From an uncultured Clostridium sp. (lineage in GTDB: Bacteria; Bacillota; Clostridia; Lachnospirales; Lachnospiraceae), in the NCBI GenBank assembly GCA_900553925.1, contig USFH01000145.1:1-5318 (forward strand): 5,318 nt of DNA, given 5' to 3'. A model generated the notes under the pieces. It saw nothing but the letters and a program-made list of their open reading frames with translations, searched no databases and had not been told where the DNA came from. The position numbers and the translations under genes were made by a program. Of the stretch, positions 3,121 through 5,318 are shown piece by piece (within the stretch, counting starts at the first letter, position 1; every line of letters starts with the position of its first letter).

Positions 3121-5318
3121 TTAAATATATTTTCCCGTAATACTGTCTTTATTTGCTGCGATCTGCTTCGGTGTTCCAACCGCAACGACACGTCCACCGG
3201 CGGCACCACCGCCCGGTCCCATGTCTATCACATAGTCGGCGTTCCGGATCACATCTAAATCATGCTCGATCACAAGCACGGTTGCACCCTGATCGACAAG
3301 CGCCTGAAATACGCTAAGCAATGTCTGCACATCCAGCGGATGCAGCCCAATCGTTGGCTCATCGAATACAAAGACCGAATCCGCCTGTCCTTTTCCCATC
3401 TCGCTGGCAAGCTTCAACCGCTGTGCCTCTCCACCAGACAGGCTCGGCGTCTCCTCGCCCAGTGTCAGGTAACCAAGTCCCAGATTCTTCAATACCTGCA
3501 GGCGCTGGCGCACAACCTTCCACTCCGCCGCTGCTTCCAACGCAGTATTCACATCCATATCCATCAACTGTGGCAGGGAATACTTCGCTCCCTGTTTCGT
3601 CTCATAGCCGATCTGCCATGCTTCCTTCCCATACCGCGATCCGTTGCATTCCGGACATGGTACATCTACATCCGGCAGGAATTGCACATCAAGACTGATT
3701 TGCCCTGTTCCATCACACACCGGACATCGCAGCTTTCCGGTATTATAGGAGAAATCGCCTGCCTTATAGCCCGCTTCCTTCGCATCTGGTGTCTTTGCAT
3801 ATATCTTCCGCAGTTCATCGTGTACATTCGCATACGTTGCGACTGTCGACCGCACATTGATTCCGATTGGCGATGCGTCAATCAACTTCACATGCGCGAT
3901 TCCCTCTGCCGAAATCTGCTTTACATGTGCTGGTAGCGTGGCTCCCTGCAGGGATGCTTCCAAGCCTGGAATCAGGCTTTCTAAAACCATCGTTGTCTTT
4001 CCGGAACCAGACACTCCAGTTACCACAGTCAGACGCCCCTTCGGGATATCCACTTCCAACGGTCTGACCGTGTGAATCGTATCCGTCGACAGATGCAGTG
4101 CTCCAAAGTCAAACATTTCCTCCGCGCGTGCCTGCTTGCGCACACGCATATCCGCCTTCCGCGCCAAAAATGGTCCGATCATCGAATCCGGATTTGCGAT
4201 AATCTGCGGAATATCACCCTGTGCGATCACATAGCCACCACCGGCACCTGCCTCCGGTCCCATCTCAATAATCCAATCCGATTCCGATAAGATCTGTGTA
4301 TCGTGATCGACCAGAAGCACCGAATTTCCGTCTGCAACAAGGTCATGCATAACAGCATTCAAGCCTTGAATATTCGATGGATGCAGTCCGATCGACGGCT
4401 CGTCCAATACATATAATACACCGGTTGTACGATTCCGCACGGCGCGTGCAAGCTGCATCCGCTGCCGTTCCCCCGTCGAAAGTGTAGATGCTACACGATC
4501 AAGCGAAAGATAAGAAAGTCCCAAATCCATCAACCGTCTGGCTACGGTCTGGAACGACTCACAGATTGCCTCTGCCATCGGCCGCATCTCCTCCGGCAAA
4601 GAATCCGGCACACCAGCTACCCAGTCGACCAATTCCCCAAGCGTCATCTTACAGGCTTCATCCAATCCAATTCCGCGCAGCCGTGGTGCCCGCGCCGCTT
4701 CAGAAAGCCGGCTGCCACCACATGCCGGACATACCTCTTCCTTAAGGAATTTCTCAACACGCTTCATGCCCTTTTCATCCTTCACCTTCGCCAAGGCATT
4801 TTCCACTGTATAAATGGCATTGTAATATGTAAAATCAAGTTCACCCGCCTGATTCGATTTTTTCGCCTTATACAAAATATGCTTTTTCTCCGCCGGTCCA
4901 TGATAGACAATGTCTTTCTCCCGCTCCGTCAGCTCACGAAATGGAACGTCTGTACGCACGCCCATCTCCCGGCAGACATCTGTCATCAAAGACCACATGA
5001 GACTGTTCCAAGGTGCAACGGCGCCATCGTCAATGCTGATGGAATCATCCGGCACAAGCGAATCAATATCCACCGTTCGGACACTGCCAGTTCCGCCACA
5101 GTTCGGACACGCCCCCTGCGAATTAAATGCCAGTTCCTCCGCACTTGGTGCCTGCACCTTCGCCCCGCACTCCGGACACAAAATCTCCTGTTCTGCTGCC
5201 ACCTTTAATGTGGGCGGCACATAATGTCCGTTCGGGCAGCGATGGGATGCCAGCCGGGAATACATCAACCGCAGGCTGTTCAATAGCTCCGTCCCGGTTC
5301 CAAATGTACTGCGAATCC
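3121..5318 (-). CDS. UvrA-like ABC ATPase without UvrB-binding domain (UvrA2/class II type), 5' end outside window
   Basis: About 731 codons are visible, and the frame runs off the right edge. The first residues, IRSTFGTGTEL, match UvrA RSTVGTVTE, so the start and the first Walker A are outside; the TTG at 5283 is internal. Positions below count from that TTG. Order: Zn-type ligands C16/H20/C36/C39; ACPNCGGTG (C59/C62) paired with CPACGGSR (C185/C188); first ABC signature LSTGERQR (268-275); first Walker B VLDEPSIGLHP with His327; second Walker A GVSGSGKT (423-430); zinc site C520/C523/C543/C546; second signature LSGGEAQR (615-622); second Walker B VFDEPTIGLHP and switch His674. Canonical UvrA has well over 100 residues between CPN and the next CPxCG, containing the UvrB-binding domain; here there are about 20. 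It therefore should not load UvrB in normal excision repair. Relatives are linked to tolerance of DNA-damaging drugs. The ATP-binding motifs visible are intact. Confidence 0.93.
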   Translation of the reverse strand, partial: IRSTFGTGTELLNSLRLMYSRLASHRCPNGHYVPPTLKVAAEQEILCPECGAKVQAPSAEELAFNSQGACPNCGGTGSVRTVDIDSLVPDDSISIDDGAVAPWNSLMWSLMTDVCREMGVRTDVPFRELTEREKDIVYHGPAEKKHILYKAKKSNQAGELDFTYYNAIYTVENALAKVKDEKGMKRVEKFLKEEVCPACGGSRLSEAARAPRLRGIGLDEACKMTLGELVDWVAGVPDSLPEEMRPMAEAICESFQTVARRLMDLGLSYLSLDRVASTLSTGERQRMQLARAVRNRTTGVLYVLDEPSIGLHPSNIQGLNAVMHDLVADGNSVLLVDHDTQILSESDWIIEMGPEAGAGGGYVIAQGDIPQIIANPDSMIGPFLARKADMRVRKQARAEEMFDFGALHLSTDTIHTVRPLEVDIPKGRLTVVTGVSGSGKTTMVLESLIPGLEASLQGATLPAHVKQISAEGIAHVKLIDASPIGINVRSTVATYANVHDELRKIYAKTPDAKEAGYKAGDFSYNTGKLRCPVCDGTGQISLDVQFLPDVDVPCPECNGSRYGKEAWQIGYETKQGAKYSLPQLMDMDVNTALEAAAEWKVVRQRLQVLKNLGLGYLTLGEETPSLSGGEAQRLKLASEMGKGQADSVFVFDEPTIGLHPLDVQTLLSVFQALVDQGATVLVIEHDLDVIRNADYVIDMGPGGGAAGGRVVAVGTPKQIAANKDSITGKYI

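Noticed and set aside
2578..3258. + strand open frames opposite merR and its upstream region
   Set aside because: The - strand frame carries a clear MerR domain and a promoter. The + strand products have no coherent features.
3262..5224. + strand open frames opposite the UvrA-like gene
   Set aside because: All are antisense to intact ABC ATPase and zinc motifs, so they are shadows of the coding strand.
5281..5283. TTG as the start of the UvrA-like gene
   Set aside because: The frame stays open to the window edge, and the residues before it (RSTFGTGTEL) match a conserved internal UvrA block. The first Walker A must lie further upstream.
364..5318. A single defence island made of the UvrA-like ATPase, the regulator pair and the nuclease
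   Set aside because: The genes share a strand but have separate promoters and no visible mobile-element borders, and nothing in the sequence ties the nuclease or UvrA paralogue to the merR-yidC pair.

Overview
The window looks like a chromosomal segment of a Firmicute of the class Clostridia, probably a Lachnospiraceae-type gut bacterium. The reasons are moderate GC, AGGAGG-type ribosome binding sites, A/T-rich sigma-A-like promoters, and a gene set typical of that group (CapA-like protein, sce7726-family nuclease, DUF6796-like membrane protein, MerR regulator, UvrA paralogue). The genus cannot be named from the sequence alone. Coding density is very high and no stretch over 300 bases lacks a gene. 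I see no RNA gene, insertion sequence, CRISPR array or integration site.

Layout. On the + strand, positions 2-367 hold the 3' end of a CapA-family (PGA_cap metallophosphatase fold) gene. It ends in a strong intrinsic terminator. Everything else is on the - strand. In transcription order (right to left) these are: a UvrA-like ABC ATPase cut off by the right edge (5318-3121); a MerR-family regulator with two predicted C-terminal membrane helices (3040-2327); a very small YidC/Oxa1-type insertase overlapping it by ATGA (2330-1764); a six-segment membrane protein resembling DUF6796 (1680-1069); and a PD-(D/E)XK nuclease-like protein of the sce7726 type (1014-364). The last gene collides tail-to-tail with the CapA gene, the two stop codons sharing one CTAG.

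How the parts may work together. The most interesting unit is the merR-yidC pair. Its promoter has the classical MerR design: a 19-bp spacer between -35 and -10 that holds a 13-bp dyad, so the regulator probably controls its own operon. The regulator appears tethered to the membrane. Its translationally coupled partner is an Oxa1-superfamily protein stripped of the N-terminal extracytoplasmic part and of most of the first cytoplasmic loop. This suggests a membrane-state sensor coupled to a minimal insertase, but that is inference. The UvrA paralogue upstream lacks the UvrB-binding domain, so it is a UvrA2-type (class II) protein rather than the housekeeping NER subunit. The DUF6796-like and nuclease genes each have a plausible promoter of their own and need not belong to the same unit.
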